Notes under the pieces: generated by a model
Database searches by the model: none
What the model was told of the DNA's origin: nothing
The model's input: only the letters and a program-made list of their open reading frames with translations
DNA from: an uncultured Dyadobacter sp.
Lineage (GTDB): Bacteria > Bacteroidota > Bacteroidia > Cytophagales > Spirosomataceae
NCBI RefSeq assembly: GCF_946482605.1
Contig: NZ_CAMLSE010000049.1
Span: 1-41,626, forward strand
Direction of reading: 5' to 3'
DNA length: 41,626 nt
Shown: positions 33,915 through 41,626 of the stretch, piece by piece
How the letters are laid out: the number at the start of each line of letters is the position of its first letter
Position numbering within the stretch: the stretch's first letter is position 1
Program-made: the position numbers and the translations under genes

Positions 33915-35444
33915 ATGACTGAACAAATTCTTATTTTAGATTTTGGCTCACAGTACACACAATTGATCGCACGAAGAGTCCGTGAACTGAATGTTTATTG
34001 TGAAATCCACCCATACAACAATTTCCCCGATCTCACTCCCAACGTCAAAGGCGTAATTCTATCAGGAAGCCCGTGTTCGGTTCGTGACGCGGATTCTCCC
34101 CGGATTGATCTCGACAAGTTCCGTAAGGTGATACCCCTGCTGGGTGTGTGCTACGGAGCTCAATTGCTTGCACAAGAGCTTGGAGGTGATGTGAAGCCTT
34201 CGCAGCACCGCGAATATGGCCGTGCCCGTCTGGAAATAGATGATAGTGATTCGTCGCTGTTGGCCGGTCTTTCAGAATCTTCGCAGGTTTGGATGTCGCA
34301 CGGTGATACCATCGTACGTGCACCTCAGAACTTCCACGTGATCGCTTCGACGGAATCCGTGAAAGTAGCTGCATTCAAAGTGGAGGATGAGCTGACTTAC
34401 GGCATCCAGTTCCACCCCGAAGTAACCCACACCACGGAAGGGAAAAAGTTGCTGCATAACTTTGTAGTAAACATTTGCGGTTGCAAACAGGATTGGACCT
34501 CCGAGTCATTTGTAGAGCAAACCATTGCGCAGCTCCGTAAAAAGCTGGGCGACGACCGGGTTGTGATGGCATTGTCCGGTGGTGTGGATTCCACGGTGGC
34601 TGCCACGCTGGTCCACCATGCGATTGGAAAGAACCTCTACTGTATATTCGTGGATAATGGACTGCTGCGGAAAGATGAGTACGAGCAGGTGCTGCATTCA
34701 TACCAGGATATGGGCCTGAATATCAAAGGTGTCGACTCAAAATCACACTTCTACCAGGCGTTGGAAGGTCTTAGCGAACCCGAAGCAAAACGTAAAGCGA
34801 TCGGGAAAGCGTTTATAGATATTTTCGATCAGGAAGCACACCTGATCGAGGAAGTGAAATGGCTGGGGCAGGGTACTATTTATCCCGACGTGATCGAATC
34901 CGTTTCGATCAAAGGACCTTCGGCAACGATCAAATCTCACCATAATGTAGGTGGGTTGCCTGATTTCATGAAATTGAAAGTGGTTGAACCGCTCAACACT
35001 TTGTTCAAAGACGAAGTGCGGGCGGTCGGACGTACCCTCGAAATTGACGAGAAAATTCTGGGCCGTCACCCATTCCCGGGACCTGGTCTGGCGATCCGCA
35101 TTCTTGGCGACATTACGCCTGAGAAAGTGGCGATTTTACAGGAGGTTGACGCCATCTTCATCGGAGGGCTTCGCAAATGGAACCTCTATAAGGATGTATG
35201 GCAGGCCGGCGCAATGCTCTTGCCTGTGCAGAGCGTAGGCGTGATGGGCGATGAGCGCACATATGAGCGGGTGGTCGCATTGCGTGCCGTAACCTCTGTC
35301 GACGGTATGACTGCCGACTGGGCGCATTTGCCGTATGATTTCCTCGCGGAGGTTTCGAACGACATTATCAACCGGGTGAAGGGAGTAAACAGGGTCGTTT
35401 ACGACATCTCTTCGAAGCCGCCGGCTACCATTGAGTGGGAATAA
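33915..35444 (+). CDS. guaA: GMP synthase (glutamine-hydrolysing)
   Basis: 509 residues, normal length. It converts XMP to GMP using glutamine and ATP in the cytoplasm. The N-terminal class I glutamine amidotransferase has the nucleophile Cys79 ([12 protein letters not shown]) and the His167/Glu169 pair (FHPEVTHT). The ATP-pyrophosphatase domain has [10 protein letters not shown] (221-230). The C-terminal dimerisation domain carries [14 protein letters not shown] and ends [14 protein letters not shown] as expected. It is a single-gene unit with its own promoter and terminator. Confidence 0.98.
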   Translation: MTEQILILDFGSQYTQLIARRVRELNVYCEIHPYNNFPDLTPNVKGVILSGSPCSVRDADSPRIDLDKFRKVIPLLGVCYGAQLLAQELGGDVKPSQHREYGRARLEIDDSDSSLLAGLSESSQVWMSHGDTIVRAPQNFHVIASTESVKVAAFKVEDELTYGIQFHPEVTHTTEGKKLLHNFVVNICGCKQDWTSESFVEQTIAQLRKKLGDDRVVMALSGGVDSTVAATLVHHAIGKNLYCIFVDNGLLRKDEYEQVLHSYQDMGLNIKGVDSKSHFYQALEGLSEPEAKRKAIGKAFIDIFDQEAHLIEEVKWLGQGTIYPDVIESVSIKGPSATIKSHHNVGGLPDFMKLKVVEPLNTLFKDEVRAVGRTLEIDEKILGRHPFPGPGLAIRILGDITPEKVAILQEVDAIFIGGLRKWNLYKDVWQAGAMLLPVQSVGVMGDERTYERVVALRAVTSVDGMTADWAHLPYDFLAEVSNDIINRVKGVNRVVYDISSKPPATIEWE

Positions 35445-35459
35445 AATAAGGTCTTTACG

Positions 35460-35487
35460 AAAAAAGCGGACTTTTGTCCGCTTTTTT
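35460..35487. terminator. Terminator shared by guaA and the DUF1328 gene
   Basis: A perfect 12-bp stem (AAAAAAGCGGAC 35460-35471 with GTCCGCTTTTTT 35476-35487) and a TTTT loop. The A-run and T-run at the two ends let it work in both directions, fitting its place between convergent genes. Confidence 0.92.
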
Positions 35488-35511
35488 CATTTGGTATTTC
35501 CCGCAATGGCG

Positions 35512-35676
35512 TCAGGATCGCCCGACTCCACGACTTAATAAGCTTAACACGAAAAGGACAAGGAATACGAAGAAAAGAATTTTTGCGATTCCGGCTGCGC
35601 CTGCTGCTATACCTCCGAAACCTAAGATCCCGGCAACGATAGCGATGATCAGAAATATTACGGTCCATCTAAGCAT
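35512..35676 (-). CDS. DUF1328 (YtjA-type) small membrane protein
   Basis: 54 residues, easily overlooked because of its size. The translation starts [19 protein letters not shown], continues through a Gly/Ala-rich turn ([15 protein letters not shown]) and ends with a second hydrophobic helix ([13 protein letters not shown]) and SRGVGRS. This is the DUF1328 pattern: two short membrane helices joined by a small-residue loop. Homologues such as E. coli YtjA are stress-associated inner-membrane proteins of unknown function. A near-consensus AATATTTG lies a few nt upstream on the minus strand. The 75-codon frame on the opposite strand at 35474-35701 has no family resemblance. Confidence 0.88.
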   Translation of the reverse strand: MLRWTVIFLIIAIVAGILGFGGIAAGAAGIAKILFFVFLVLFVLSLLSRGVGRS

Positions 35677-35936
35677 GATTGACAAATATTTAGGTTTTTG
35701 ATTATTGATTTCTGATTAAATAATTACCAACTCTGTGCCAGCAGCGGATCCGCCTCAAATAGCCCTTGGATCATTGGAATGGCTTATAAATGAGGTTTTT
35801 TGTGGAGAATGATGCCCAGTTTCGTGTGCGGAGATCAATTTTTGGAACTGATTTGAAAGGTAAAACCTTGTTCAACTTTCCTGACCGATACGACATTTTT
35901 GTTATTTTGTATTTTAACCAAATTACCCGACTACGA

Positions 35937-37793
35937 ATGAAGTTTCAATTTTCTGTGTTGCTGCTGGTCGCACTTGCTTTCCGTGTTTCAGCACAAAGTG
36001 ACCGTTGGCAGCAGCGTGCGAAGTATCAGATCGAGGTGGATTTTGATGCGGTCAAACATCAATACAAGGGTTCGCAAAAACTTGTTTACACTAACAATTC
36101 TCCCGACACGCTTCAAAAAGTATTTTATCATCTTTACCTGAATGCCTTCCAGCCGGGCAGCCAGATGGACGTGCGTTCGCGGTCGATCAGCGACCCGGAT
36201 AGCCGTGTGAAAGATCGCATTTCCAAATTGTCGCCGAATGAGATCGGTTACGAAAAGGTGCTGTCGCTGAAACAGAATGGCAAGGCGCTGAAATATGAGA
36301 TCGTGGAGACGATCCTGGAAGTGACTTTGAATGAGAAGATCCTTCCAAAGTCGCAGCATACTTTTGAATTGGAGTTTGAAGCGCAAGTGCCGGTTCAAAT
36401 CCGCCGGACGGGTCGCAATAACAGTGAAGGTATCGACTATTCGATGGCGCAGTGGTATCCCAAAATGTGCGAGTATGATTATGAAGGCTGGCATTCCAAT
36501 CCTTATATCGGTCGCGAATTTTACGGGATCTGGGGGGATTTTGATGTGAAAATCACCATGGATGCCGCGTACACGATCGCAGGAACAGGCTATTTGCAGA
36601 ATCCGGATAAGATAGGCCACGGCTATTCTTCCAAAAGCATCACTCATAAGCCGGGCGACCGCCTTACCTGGCATTTTGTAGCGCCCGAAGTACATGATTT
36701 CATGTGGGCAGCTGATCGGAACTACAAACACGATGTAGTCAAAGTGGATGACGACCTCGACCTGCATTTTTTCTATCAGACCGACACCCTTGCTAACGTC
36801 TGGAAGGAAATGGAGCCATTGGCAGTCCGGTCTTTCAAAATCATGAACGAAAAATTTGGCCGCTACCCCTATAAACAATATTCGGTGATCCAGGGCGGCG
36901 ATGGTGGAATGGAATACCCGATGGCGACTTTGATCATGGGTCGACTGAACCTCAATGCATTGACAAGCGTAACGGTTCACGAATCCATTCACAGCTGGTT
37001 CCAGATGATCCTGGGTACCAACGAATCCAAGTATCCCTGGATGGACGAAGGTTTTACGACTTATGCACAGAACATCGTGATGGCTGAACTCTTTCCGGTG
37101 AGGGGCGACGTGCAGCGCTCGTCGACCGCCAGCTACCGGAGTCTGGTGAAGTCCGGCCTGGAAGAGCCATTGACGACCCACGCCGATTTTTACAACACCA
37201 ATCGCGCTTACAGCGTGGCCAGCTACTCCAAAGGTGCCGTTTTTCTGAACCAGCTTGCCTACATTATCGGGAAGGAGAAGTTTGAAAAGGGTATGAAACG
37301 GTATTTCAATGAATGGAAATTCAAACACCCGAACCCGACCGACCTGAAACGGATCATGGAAAAGGAATCCGGACTTGAACTGGACTGGTACTGGGAGAAC
37401 TTTGTCGGAACCACCAAAACGATCGACTATGGTATCAGGGAAGTGGTTGCCAATGCCGGTAAAACGGAGGTGGTACTGGAAAGGATTGGACAAATGCCCA
37501 TGCCGCTGGACGTTGTGGTGAGCTACAAGGATGGAACCCAGGAGAATTTTTACATTCCGCTCGAAATCATGCGAGGGGAGAAAGAGGAGAAATTGTATCC
37601 CAAAACCACATTAATGGCCGATTGGGGTTGGGCTTTCCCGGAATACACATTCACGATCGATCGCGATCTTTCGGATGTCCGCCTGATCGTGATCGATCCG
37701 AGCCAGCGCATGGCAGATATGGATACAGAAAATAATGTGTGGCCGTCGTTGCCGAAAGCGGCTCCCCGCTTCAAAGCCACCAAAACAAAGTAA
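35937..37793 (+). CDS. Exported M1 family metallopeptidase (aminopeptidase)
   Basis: 618 residues from the ATG at 35937, which gives a clean signal peptide (MKFQFSVLLLVALAFRVSAQ); the frame is open to 35790 but that would put 49 residues before the signal. The gluzincin zinc site is HESIH (348-352) with Glu371 in MDEGFTTYAQ, and the aminopeptidase exopeptidase motif appears as GGMEYP (323-328). The N-terminal beta domain contains YHLYLNAFQPGSQ and IDYSMAQWYPKMCEYD. It should trim N-terminal residues from peptides in the periplasm. The upstream 260-nt gap has no convincing promoter on this strand. Its stop directly abuts the stop of the convergent DUF5686 gene. Confidence 0.94.
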   Translation: MKFQFSVLLLVALAFRVSAQSDRWQQRAKYQIEVDFDAVKHQYKGSQKLVYTNNSPDTLQKVFYHLYLNAFQPGSQMDVRSRSISDPDSRVKDRISKLSPNEIGYEKVLSLKQNGKALKYEIVETILEVTLNEKILPKSQHTFELEFEAQVPVQIRRTGRNNSEGIDYSMAQWYPKMCEYDYEGWHSNPYIGREFYGIWGDFDVKITMDAAYTIAGTGYLQNPDKIGHGYSSKSITHKPGDRLTWHFVAPEVHDFMWAADRNYKHDVVKVDDDLDLHFFYQTDTLANVWKEMEPLAVRSFKIMNEKFGRYPYKQYSVIQGGDGGMEYPMATLIMGRLNLNALTSVTVHESIHSWFQMILGTNESKYPWMDEGFTTYAQNIVMAELFPVRGDVQRSSTASYRSLVKSGLEEPLTTHADFYNTNRAYSVASYSKGAVFLNQLAYIIGKEKFEKGMKRYFNEWKFKHPNPTDLKRIMEKESGLELDWYWENFVGTTKTIDYGIREVVANAGKTEVVLERIGQMPMPLDVVVSYKDGTQENFYIPLEIMRGEKEEKLYPKTTLMADWGWAFPEYTFTIDRDLSDVRLIVIDPSQRMADMDTENNVWPSLPKAAPRFKATKTK

Positions 37794-40358
37794 TTATCGT
37801 CCAAACTTAAAGGAGGCACCGATGCGCCATCCCATGCCCTCGAAATGTGAGTCATGGAATTGCGCAACGGCCTCCAACCGGACGATCCGCATGATATTAT
37901 CTATCCCATAAACCGCTTCGGAGTAATTCCGCATCGTAGGTACCCGCAGATAATGCAGTTGCAAGGTCTCCGAAATGCCCGTCACGCGTAACGCTTGTAT
38001 GCGCGTGAGCAGGAAATGCTGCATTGTCCAGGTCAGGTGCGTCTGAAAAAACCATTTCGCGGTGCTATACCGGTAGTAGGGCAGCATGCGGAACTGATCG
38101 GGCGGGTAGACGTACTGAAAGAAGAATTCGTTGCCCATGAAGTGATGGTAGTCCGGGAAGTACATTTGTTTGCTACTTATGAAACCACCGGCATTCACCA
38201 GATATTCCAGGTTGCTGCGCGGGCCGAGGCTCAGATCCTGGCGGATAGTACCTTGGAGCAGCGAATAATCCGAATCTCCCAAAAAGCCGAGCGCGCTCTT
38301 ATAATTTACAATAAATGCCGGCCCGCGGCTCCTCAAATACCGTTTCTCTCCATTCCGGACCAGGTATCGCCTCCACGGACGCAGGGTGGCAGTAACGTCG
38401 AATATCCAGGCATTGTGCTCCTCAAAGCCGGTATTGGCAAGCTCGCGGTTCACGGGCCGGTTGGGCGTGAAACCGAACTGGCTCCAAAAAATGATCGGCC
38501 GGGCACTTTCCTGGTTAAAAAGCTCTTTGCGGTGTTCAAAATCCAGGTTTGCATTCAGGCTCAGCACGTCGCCGATATTACGGAGCGTATATTGAATGTG
38601 GCCAAATTGTTTCTGGTAGACCTTCATCAGGCTGCGGTCGACAAAGCGCGCGGCAATACTGTTCGGTAGGGGTGGGATAGGGTCACGATTATTGATCTGC
38701 GACGCCATTTCTCCGCCCGAAAGTCCCAGGTTCCAGTTTCTTCCGCCTATATTCGTTTCGAGGTTGCCGTATAGCCGCTTGCGCCCGAATGAGTAGCGCA
38801 CAAGCGGTCGCAGACTGAAATACGACGATTTGCCCCAGCGCTTTTGCCATTCGGTGATGAAATTAATGGCGTTTCCCTCCACGGAGTTATAGCTGATTGA
38901 AAGCAGCGGGCTTTTGAAATAAAAGGAATTCCGGTCGCCCAGTGCATAGGTATTACCGAGGAGCAGGTGTACAGGTTTAAAATGGGTGGAATCGGGTTTG
39001 GTTTTGACCCTGATGGAATCCTTGACGATTTTAATGCTGTCCTGCGTAACGTAGCTCGAAACTTCCGATTTGGTAAGCGGAATGGGCCGCAATGCCTGCC
39101 AGTAGATGGTGTCGCGCTTGTTAGCCATCGAATCGATCACGATGGAATCCTGCCGCACAAGCCGGTCGTTGCCCAGCTGCTCCTTTTGTTCCTTTTTCTG
39201 TTGCTTTTCGTATTGTTTGGTGAGTTTCCTGAAATTTTTGGTTGAAAATTCCTTTTGCGCCTGGATCAGGTTTTCGAGGTCTTTGCCGCCTTTTACTTTC
39301 GCTGTTTCTTCCTTTTTGTGGTCGACGATATGGATGTCTTCCCGCAGGCCCGGGTCCACATCCAGTTTGTCGTAAGTAAGCGAAACGAGGTAACGGAATT
39401 CGCCGGCGAAGCCGAGGTAGCCGCCGTTCAGCCGGAACTGCTGGTTAACGGGAATCCATACGCCCTGCACCGGGCTGAATATCTGCTTGGCTGAAATATT
39501 CAAACCGCTGGTGGTGGTTTGCAAATCGTAGCTGTGAATTGCCCAGCGATCTTCGAGAATGAAAAGGCTCCCTTTGAAGACCCCTTCACCATATGCTTTG
39601 GGAATAACCCTTATTTTATTGACAATCTCGCCCCGCTCTTCAAAATACCCTTCATATTCAAATTTGTAGTAGGCAAAGGATTTGGGGGACAAGGGCGAAA
39701 TGGTGCCGGCAATCTCAGGGCTGTATAAACTGGCCAGGATGTACTCGTTCGGAGAGGGAATGCTGTTGTCGAGGCTGTTACGCGTGGAAATAATGCGCTG
39801 GCTGTAATTGTTGGGACGTCGGTATTTGATTTCCGCCACGCTCTCGTTCAGAATCGGCTTGCCTTGCTGTACACCTTCCTTTTTTAACCGCTTTTGAAGC
39901 AAAAAAGGGATTTTGGTGGCCACACCCGTGCTTCTCGAATATACTTTGGCGGTGTAGCCCCTTATCTGCAACTGATGAAAACGGGCCTTGGCAATGACTC
40001 GTCGCATAATGCTGTAAGCCGGATCTTCTTTCGATTTGCCGACGGTCGCCTCCTGCAAGCTCAGCGCCTGCTCCTCCATCGTCACGTTCAGCTCTGTGAA
40101 GTCGTTACCGACTGTGAGGGTTTTGGAAATGCTCTTAAAACCCAGGTATTGGAAAATGATCTCATAATTGCCGGGAGCGAGCGTGAACTCATATTCACCT
40201 TCCTCGTTGGCCATTGTTCCATTGCTCGTGCCCTTCACGGCTATGCCCGCGTAGGGAAGTGCTTCACCGTTTTTTGTGGTAATACGTCCCCTGATTCCGC
40301 CCGCATGGGCGATTTTTTGCATCACAAGGAAGAAGATCAGAAAGACCAGAAAACGCAT
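37794..40358 (-). CDS. DUF5686 outer-membrane protein with carboxypeptidase regulatory-like domain
   Basis: 854 residues from the ATG at 40358, which begins a signal peptide (MRFLVFLIFFLVMQKIAHA); an upstream ATG adds 22 non-signal residues. Residues about 22-105 form a carboxypeptidase regulatory-like domain (GRITTKNGEALPYAGIAVKGTSNGT). The DUF5686 region follows, starting near PAYSIMRRVIAKARFHQLQIRGYTAKVYSR, with a long charged linker (KQQKKEQKEQLG) and a C-terminal beta-barrel-like part ending in GASFKFGR, typical of outer-membrane proteins. Such proteins are widespread in Bacteroidota with no firmly known role. It sits tail to tail with the M1 peptidase, with no intergenic base. Confidence 0.88.
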   Translation of the reverse strand: MRFLVFLIFFLVMQKIAHAGGIRGRITTKNGEALPYAGIAVKGTSNGTMANEEGEYEFTLAPGNYEIIFQYLGFKSISKTLTVGNDFTELNVTMEEQALSLQEATVGKSKEDPAYSIMRRVIAKARFHQLQIRGYTAKVYSRSTGVATKIPFLLQKRLKKEGVQQGKPILNESVAEIKYRRPNNYSQRIISTRNSLDNSIPSPNEYILASLYSPEIAGTISPLSPKSFAYYKFEYEGYFEERGEIVNKIRVIPKAYGEGVFKGSLFILEDRWAIHSYDLQTTTSGLNISAKQIFSPVQGVWIPVNQQFRLNGGYLGFAGEFRYLVSLTYDKLDVDPGLREDIHIVDHKKEETAKVKGGKDLENLIQAQKEFSTKNFRKLTKQYEKQQKKEQKEQLGNDRLVRQDSIVIDSMANKRDTIYWQALRPIPLTKSEVSSYVTQDSIKIVKDSIRVKTKPDSTHFKPVHLLLGNTYALGDRNSFYFKSPLLSISYNSVEGNAINFITEWQKRWGKSSYFSLRPLVRYSFGRKRLYGNLETNIGGRNWNLGLSGGEMASQINNRDPIPPLPNSIAARFVDRSLMKVYQKQFGHIQYTLRNIGDVLSLNANLDFEHRKELFNQESARPIIFWSQFGFTPNRPVNRELANTGFEEHNAWIFDVTATLRPWRRYLVRNGEKRYLRSRGPAFIVNYKSALGFLGDSDYSLLQGTIRQDLSLGPRSNLEYLVNAGGFISSKQMYFPDYHHFMGNEFFFQYVYPPDQFRMLPYYRYSTAKWFFQTHLTWTMQHFLLTRIQALRVTGISETLQLHYLRVPTMRNYSEAVYGIDNIMRIVRLEAVAQFHDSHFEGMGWRIGASFKFGR

Positions 40359-40502
40359 ACAGTAAGGTGTAAGTGCTGACAGGAACGGGTGTGAGTCTGT
40401 TATTTGTGCAAGCCATTGTCGCAATTAGCACAAAATACATGACATTACAGACCGCTCACCTGACTTTACTTACAGAACCGTACCAGTGATGCACGGGACA
40501 AA

Positions 40503-40538
40503 AAAAGCGGTACACTGCCAGAGCAATGTACCGCTTTT
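40503..40538 (-). terminator. Terminator after the DsbA-family gene
   Basis: Twelve-bp arms (AAAAGCGGTACA 40503-40514 with TGTACCGCTTTT 40527-40538), extendable by TGC/GCA after one mismatch. On the minus strand the stem is followed by a T-run, so it terminates the DsbA-family gene that ends at 40558. The rest of the 40359-40557 gap should hold the DUF5686 promoter, but I see no exact TAnnTTTG there. Confidence 0.85.
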
Positions 40539-40557
40539 GAGTATGGAAATAGGATGC

Positions 40558-41265
40558 CTAGTCGCATTGCCCGTCGATCGTGCAATTGGCACCATCGGCG
40601 AGGCTCACCAGCGGCTTGGGGTTGGCTTTTTCCCATTCTGTGAATGATTGTTGGAGCGCTCCGAGGAATGTCTCCGTGTGCTGAGCGCCCGAAACCGCGT
40701 ACTTGCGGTCGAGGACAAAGAATGGCACACCACGTGCACCGACCTGCTGCGCTTCGTAAATATCCCTGCGAACGTCATCGCTGAACTTCGTACCGTCCAA
40801 AACAGCTTTCAGTTCCGTACCATCCAGGCCGATGGCAGTTCCGAGTTCGATCAGCGTTTCGTGATCGGCTGTATTTTTGCCATCTGTAAAGTATGCTTTG
40901 AAAAGCTGCTCTTCCGCTGCGTCGCCCAATCCTTTTGTTTTTGCAAATTGCAGAAACCGGTGTGCATCGAACGAGTTGGCGAGAACCGCCTTGTCCATAT
41001 TGTATTCCAAACCGGCTTCGGCAGCCATATTGGTCACGTGGTCGTTCATTTGCTGGGCATATTCGGGCGTCCAGCCTTTGGTTTCGGCCAGATACTCATT
41101 AATGCTTTTTCCAGGTTCCGTTTTCATTTGTGGATTCAGCTGAAAACTTTTCCATTCCACCTGGATCTGGTCCCGCTGCGGAAACTCCGCCAGGGCGCTT
41201 TCAAAACGCCTTTTGCCGATATAGCAAAAAGGGCACATTACGTCACTCCATATTTCGACTTTCAT
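40558..41265 (-). CDS. DsbA family (FrnE-like) thiol oxidoreductase
   Basis: 235 residues from the ATG at 41265; the frame runs upstream to 41307, but MKVEIWSDVMCPFCYIG is the usual N-terminus of the family. The redox motif is CPFC (Cys11, Cys14), and the thioredoxin fold with helical insertion is seen through ANSFDAHRFLQFAKTKGLGDAAEEQLFKAYF, in two segments, and GARGVPFFVLDRKYAVSGAQ, which has the cis-Pro loop. No signal peptide, so cytoplasmic, unlike true DsbA. FrnE-type proteins act as disulfide isomerases or in stress protection. A palindrome at 41330-41343 lies upstream. Confidence 0.92.
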   Translation of the reverse strand: MKVEIWSDVMCPFCYIGKRRFESALAEFPQRDQIQVEWKSFQLNPQMKTEPGKSINEYLAETKGWTPEYAQQMNDHVTNMAAEAGLEYNMDKAVLANSFDAHRFLQFAKTKGLGDAAEEQLFKAYFTDGKNTADHETLIELGTAIGLDGTELKAVLDGTKFSDDVRRDIYEAQQVGARGVPFFVLDRKYAVSGAQHTETFLGALQQSFTEWEKANPKPLVSLADGANCTIDGQCD

Positions 41266-41329
41266 GATACCAATATTTGTGTATTGAGATATTTGGAGGG
41301 GAGTCATTTTTTGTCTGGTGTTGTCATTT

Positions 41330-41343
41330 ATTGTTTCAACAAT
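41330..41343. promoter_or_regulatory. Candidate operator palindrome upstream of the DsbA-family gene
   Basis: ATTGTTTCAACAAT, perfect 6-bp arms around a 2-bp centre, 65 nt upstream of the ATG at 41265, in the 129-nt gap to the nitroreductase gene. It has the form of a dimeric regulator site; no regulator gene is nearby. Confidence 0.4.
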
Positions 41344-41394
41344 CCCTGACTATCCTGACCATTTCTGACTTTCAAACTCCTGTTACTAGAAAGC

Positions 41395-41626
41395 TCAGAT
41401 GGAAATAAAAAGTTCTTCGTGCGACCGGCGCACCTTCTTCGCATTCACGTAAGGGTCTTTCTCGGCGTCGCGGTATCCCAATGCGAGGATCACAACGCTG
41501 CGCAAACCTTTTTCACGGAGGCCGAGGATTTCATCCACCTTGGCGGCGTCAAAGCCTTCCATCGGTGTAGCGTCCACATCTTCCGTAGCCGCTGCCACCA
41601 GGCCGTGCCCCAATGCAATGTAAGCC
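41395..41626 (-). CDS. Nitroreductase family NAD(P)H-dependent oxidoreductase, 5' truncated by the window
   Basis: The frame is open to the window edge, so only the C-terminal 76 or so residues are visible and the apparent start at 41613 is internal. AYIALGHGLVAAATEDVDATPMEGFD is, in two pieces, the well-conserved C-terminal region of NfsB-type flavin reductases. VVILALGYRDAEKDPY and a basic VRRSHEELF tail follow, matching NAD(P)H-dependent FMN enzymes that reduce nitro compounds or quinones. Located in the cytoplasm. The substrate and full length cannot be judged here. Confidence 0.88.
   Translation of the reverse strand, partial: AYIALGHGLVAAATEDVDATPMEGFDAAKVDEILGLREKGLRSVVILALGYRDAEKDPYVNAKKVRRSHEELFISI

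Noticed and set aside
35790..35936. Upstream extension of the M1 peptidase frame
   Set aside because: It would place 49 residues before a normal signal peptide; the ATG at 35937 is the natural start.
35988..37493. A 501-codon open frame antisense to the M1 peptidase
   Set aside because: Composition is atypical (rich in His, Arg, Ile, Phe), there are no motifs, and the plus strand encodes an intact M1 enzyme.

Overview
The window is chromosomal DNA from a Bacteroidota, most likely a Cytophagales/Spirosomaceae soil or freshwater type such as Dyadobacter. The genus is an inference; the phylum is well supported. The support is two SusC/SusD outer-membrane import pairs, an ECF-sigma/FecR/STN-receptor signalling cassette, outer-membrane beta-barrel proteins with carboxypeptidase-like N-terminal domains, paired M16 peptidases, a DUF5686 protein, and several promoters with the phylum's TAnnTTTG -7 element instead of a sigma-70 -10 box. 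I see no rRNA, tRNA, CRISPR array, insertion sequence or prophage.

Layout. (1) 1-6728, plus strand: the 3' part of a SusC receptor, a SusD-like lipoprotein and two small lipoproteins. This resembles the Bacteroides thetaiotaomicron BT2264-BT2261 peptide importer. A strong terminator follows, then a secreted M20 amidohydrolase. (2) 6732-15393, all minus strand: a 2-oxoglutarate/Fe(II) oxygenase, a chromate transporter, a UPF0175/DUF3368 toxin-antitoxin pair, a large GH3-serine hydrolase fusion, a DUF721 protein, a second toxin-antitoxin pair (YoeB type), an LD-carboxypeptidase and an SDR. The GH3 and LD-carboxypeptidase genes suggest muropeptide turnover. (3) 15581-22976, plus strand: ECF sigma factor, FecR anti-sigma, STN-containing SusC and SusD, a self-regulated uptake locus with no degradative enzyme. 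It ends in a striking homopurine/homopyrimidine inverted repeat that fills the gap to the convergent gene. (4) 23071-26754, minus: a secreted sugar-isomerase-like protein and an M16 pair, one catalytic and one non-catalytic. (5) 26909-29420: an exported endonuclease/exonuclease/phosphatase protein and, overlapping it tail to tail, a FAN1-like VRR-NUC nuclease. (6) 29421-31047: an octanucleotide minisatellite upstream of pgk. (7) 31168-41626: an outer-membrane beta-barrel protein divergent from guaA, a 54-residue DUF1328 membrane protein, a secreted M1 aminopeptidase, a DUF5686 outer-membrane protein, a DsbA/FrnE-like oxidoreductase and the C-terminal part of a nitroreductase.

No gene set here is clearly an unknown defence or biosynthetic system. 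The less ordinary items are the polypurine hairpin, the octamer minisatellite, the two toxin-antitoxin modules bracketing a cell-wall hydrolase, the FAN1-like gene, and candidate operators at 13161, 33688 and 41330. All family assignments are from motif recognition by eye, without database searches.
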